Shown here piece after piece: positions 61,568 through 64,000 of a stretch of DNA of 64,000 bases. Every line of letters starts with the position of its first letter. Positions within the stretch are counted from its first letter, which is position 1. Made by a program: the position numbers and the translations under genes. Source of the DNA: Achromobacter pestifer (lineage in GTDB: Bacteria > Pseudomonadota > Gammaproteobacteria > Burkholderiales > Burkholderiaceae_B); NCBI RefSeq assembly GCF_013267355.1, contig NZ_CP053985.1:5890001-5954000 (forward strand), written 5' to 3'. The notes below the pieces were generated by a model. The model was not told the origin of the DNA and searched no databases. It saw only the letters and a list, made by a program, of their open reading frames with translations.

Positions 61568-62794
61568 ATGAGCATCAAACCGCTTTCCCACATCCGCGTA
61601 CTCGACCTGACCCGCGTGCTGGCAGGACCCTGGTGCACCCAGAATCTTGCCGACCTGGGCGCCGACGTGACCAAGATCGAGCGCCCCGGCGCGGGTGACG
61701 ACACCCGAGGTTGGGGCCCGCCCTGGATGCCCGATGCCGAGGGCCGGCCGCGCGAGGATTCCGGCTACTACGCGTCGGCCAATCGCGGCAAGAAATCCGT
61801 GACCGTGGACATTTCCACCGCCGAAGGCCAGGACATCATCCGCCGCCTGGCCGCGGATTCCGATGTGCTGGTCGAGAACTACAAGGTTGGCACGCTGGCG
61901 CGCTATGGATTGGGCTACGAAGACCTGCGCGCCGACAATCCCGCGCTGGTCTATTGCTCGATCACGGGATTCGGGCAGACCGGGCCCTACCGGCACCGGC
62001 CGGGCTACGACTTCATTTTCCAGGGCATGGGCGGCCTCATGAGCGTCACGGGCGAGGCGGATGGGCTGCCGGGAGGAGGCCCGCAGAAAGTGGGGGTCGC
62101 GGTGGCGGACATCACGACCGGCATGTACGCCAGCCTGGCGATTGCCGCAGCCTTGGCCTGGCGCGAACGCAGCGGGCAGGGGCAGCACATAGACATGGCC
62201 TTGCTGGACTGCGTGCTGGCGTTCGGCAGCAACCCCGCGGTCAATTACCTGGTGTCCGGCAAGGCGCCCAGGCGCTATGGCAACGCGCACGCCAACGCGG
62301 TGCCATACCAGGTGTTCGATACGCAGGACGGACGCTTGATCGTGGCCGTGGGCAACGACAGCCAGTTCGCGGCCTATTGCCAGGAGATCCAGCGGCCGGA
62401 CCTGGCGCAGGATCCGCGCTACGCCAAGGTCAGCGGGCGTCTGACCCATCGCGACACGCTGCTGCCCCTGCTGGCTGAAATCATGAAGACGGACACCAGC
62501 ACGGCGTGGCAACGGCGTCTGGAACTTGCGGGGGTGCCCAGCGGACCCATCAACACGTACTCCGAGACGTTCGCCGACCCGCAGGTCGTGCACCGCGGCC
62601 TGCGCGTGGATTTGCCCTTGTCGACGGGCGGAACCTGCCCGGGCATCGCCAGCCCCATGCGGTTCTCGGCGACGCCGCTGGACCATGCCGCGGGTCCGCC
62701 CGTGTTGGGCGAGCACACCAGGGACGTGCTGACGCAGCGTCTCGGCTTGTCGGACGCCGCGCTGACGCAACTGCGCGCTGCCGGCGTCATCTGA
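61568..62794 (+). CDS. CaiB/BaiF family (class III) CoA-transferase
   Basis: A 408-residue class III CoA-transferase, moving CoA between carboxylic acids. ATG 61568 begins MSIKPLSHIRVLDLTRVLAGPWCTQNLADLGADVTKIERPGAGDDTRGWGPP, the conserved family start. The catalytic aspartate is Asp181 in VGVAVADITTGMYASLAIAAAL; Asp169 is its counterpart in formyl-CoA transferase. SITGFGQTGPYRHRPGYDFIFQGMGGLMSVTG is also typical. It lies between a Bug gene and an acyl-CoA dehydrogenase-like gene, suggesting import, activation and oxidation of one acid. Donor and acceptor are unknown. Confidence 0.93.
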   Translation: MSIKPLSHIRVLDLTRVLAGPWCTQNLADLGADVTKIERPGAGDDTRGWGPPWMPDAEGRPREDSGYYASANRGKKSVTVDISTAEGQDIIRRLAADSDVLVENYKVGTLARYGLGYEDLRADNPALVYCSITGFGQTGPYRHRPGYDFIFQGMGGLMSVTGEADGLPGGGPQKVGVAVADITTGMYASLAIAAALAWRERSGQGQHIDMALLDCVLAFGSNPAVNYLVSGKAPRRYGNAHANAVPYQVFDTQDGRLIVAVGNDSQFAAYCQEIQRPDLAQDPRYAKVSGRLTHRDTLLPLLAEIMKTDTSTAWQRRLELAGVPSGPINTYSETFADPQVVHRGLRVDLPLSTGGTCPGIASPMRFSATPLDHAAGPPVLGEHTRDVLTQRLGLSDAALTQLRAAGVI

Positions 62795-62866
62795 TTTCCC
62801 ATTGCCGACGCATGCATCCGCGCCGCTGCAGGCGCGGCGCCGGCCCACGACCTTCAGGAGCTGCCC

Positions 62867-64000
62867 ATGTCATTTTCAGCCAGATACGATGAATACGCAC
62901 GCCCGCGTCCCGAGCGGTCTACGCAGAGCTCCCACTTCCTCGCGCCCGACTGCGCGGGCCTGGACTTCTACGCGCTGGATCGGGGCCTGCAGGATCTGCT
63001 GAGGCTATACCTGCCTGCCGGCGCGCATGCGCAGCTGTTGCCGCAGTTCCAGCGCATGGGGCAATTGGCGGGGGGGCGTCTCAATACCTTGGCGACCGTG
63101 GCCGACAAGTATCCACCCGTGCTGCATGCGCGCACGCGCTGGGGCGAGGACGAAGACTGGATCGAGTACCACCCGGCCTATCAGGAGATGGAACATATCG
63201 CCTTTGCGGACTTCCAGTTCCACGCCATGAGCCATCGCGCCGGCGTGCTGGGCTGCGACGCGCCGCTGCCGCCCGTGGCGAAGTACGCGCTGCAATACCT
63301 GTTCGTCCAGTCCGAGTTCGGCCAGATGTGTCCGATCAGCGTATCGGATACCTCGATTCATCTGATCAGAAAATTCGGCAGTCCGGCCCTGCAGGAAAGA
63401 CTGCTGCCGCGCATGCTGTCCAGCGACCCTGCCGTGCTCTGGAAGGGGACGCAATTCATGACGGAGAAGACCGGCGGATCCGATGTGGGAGCCCTGGAAA
63501 CCGTTGCCCGCCATGCTGACGGGATCTGGCGCCTGCATGGAGAAAAATGGTTCTGCTCGCACACCGACGCGGACGTCGCCTTGCTGCTGGCCCGCCCCGA
63601 AGGCGCGCCCGGGGGCACGCGCGGCTTGGCCCTGTTTGCGATGCCGCGCCGCCTGGAAGACGGCAGCCGCAACGCCTATCGCATCGTCCGGCTGAAGGAC
63701 AAGCTGGGCACGCGTTCGATGGCCAGCGGCGAAATCCGCCTGGAAGGCGCCCAGGCATACCTGGTGGGGGAGGCGGACCAGGGGCTCAAGCACATGATGG
63801 AGCAGGTCAACCTGTCGCGCCTGTCGCACGGCGTGCGCGCAGCGGCGATGATGCGGCGCTGCCTGAACGAGGCCATGCTGGCCGCGCGCCATCGGCGTGC
63901 GTTCGGACGCGATGTCATGGCCTATCCGCTGCTGCGCCGCCAACTGCTGAAACTGCTGACGCCGACGGAAGCGGCCTTGTCCATGGTCATGGCGGCGGCG
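62867..64000 (+). CDS. AidB-like acyl-CoA dehydrogenase, 3' end outside window
   Basis: An open frame of 378 codons runs from ATG 62867 (AGGAG site upstream) past the window end. It belongs to the AidB branch of acyl-CoA dehydrogenases (usually about 540 residues), so roughly 160 residues are missing. Shared features with E. coli AidB are an N-terminal extension of about 150 residues (LAPDCAGLDFYALDRGL, HPAYQEMEHIAFAD), MTEKTGGSDVGALET and YRIVRLKDKLGTRSMASGEI, then ALRRHRRAFG-like AARHRRAFGRDV. AidB binds DNA in alkylation stress and has weak isovaleryl-CoA activity. Following a CoA-transferase and Bug gene, a catabolic role is more likely here. Confidence 0.88.
   Translation, partial: MSFSARYDEYARPRPERSTQSSHFLAPDCAGLDFYALDRGLQDLLRLYLPAGAHAQLLPQFQRMGQLAGGRLNTLATVADKYPPVLHARTRWGEDEDWIEYHPAYQEMEHIAFADFQFHAMSHRAGVLGCDAPLPPVAKYALQYLFVQSEFGQMCPISVSDTSIHLIRKFGSPALQERLLPRMLSSDPAVLWKGTQFMTEKTGGSDVGALETVARHADGIWRLHGEKWFCSHTDADVALLLARPEGAPGGTRGLALFAMPRRLEDGSRNAYRIVRLKDKLGTRSMASGEIRLEGAQAYLVGEADQGLKHMMEQVNLSRLSHGVRAAAMMRRCLNEAMLAARHRRAFGRDVMAYPLLRRQLLKLLTPTEAALSMVMAAA

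Overview
This window is a high-GC, densely packed segment of a betaproteobacterial chromosome, most likely from the Alcaligenaceae (Achromobacter or Bordetella type). The clearest lineage clue is four Bug-family (tripartite tricarboxylate transporter type) periplasmic binding proteins, mostly next to divergent LysR regulators and without the TctA/TctB membrane partners. I see no rRNA, tRNA, insertion sequence, prophage or CRISPR, and no gene-free stretch longer than 300 bases. The first gene (MFS transporter) and the last gene (AidB-like acyl-CoA dehydrogenase) are cut by the window edges.

Layout. 1-3.8 kb: MFS transporter end, M20 peptidase, LysR and a divergent SGNH esterase. 3.8-9.2 kb: imuA-imuB-dnaE2 mutagenesis cassette on the minus strand, with a LexA box inside its promoter spacer. 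9.2-11.8 kb: LysP-like lysine permease with its own terminator, and YpfH-like esterase. 11.8-16.9 kb: Aae-type efflux operon (MarR, FUSC pump, DUF1656, HlyD adaptor, outer-membrane factor). 17-19.4 kb: QueE/QueD of 7-deazaguanine synthesis, ArfB ribosome rescue factor, a YjdF-like membrane protein. 19.3-22.8 kb: LysR / Bug / amidase unit. 22.9-24.4 kb: ArsR-type regulator plus Old Yellow Enzyme. 24.4-30.5 kb: CPBP protease, MAPEG protein, small secreted protein, NRDE protein, second FUSC protein, YbaK-like editing protein and an orphan regulator with a pseudo-receiver. 30.6-36 kb: TetR-controlled ABC drug exporter with adaptor and outer-membrane factor. 36-38.6 kb: NADP-dependent oxidoreductase, DJ-1/PfpI protein, stand-alone HD-GYP domain.

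38.6-47.3 kb is a complete glycerol module: glpR-glpD leftwards and a GlpSTPQUV-type ABC importer rightwards, ending in a strong terminator. The two ATPases look complementarily degenerate: one lacks the switch histidine and the other lacks the LSGGQ signature. 47.3-53 kb holds LysR, Bug, an Ldh2-type dehydrogenase, a second Bug, an MBL-fold hydrolase and a substrate-binding-fold protein with no signal peptide, probably a catabolic unit for an unknown acid. 53-57.5 kb: GAF-GGDEF cyclase, acyl-CoA dehydrogenase, DUF2784, membrane Mrr-like, S4 and DUF502 proteins. 57.5-59.4 kb: AsnC/Lrp regulator and DadA D-amino acid dehydrogenase sharing a perfect inverted repeat. 59.5-64 kb: LysR / Bug / CaiB CoA-transferase / AidB-like dehydrogenase.

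No dramatic new system such as a defence island or large biosynthetic cluster is visible. The best leads are the asymmetric glycerol-importer ATPases, the 47.3-53 kb orphan catabolic cluster, the repeated LysR-Bug divergons and several well-formed candidate operators.
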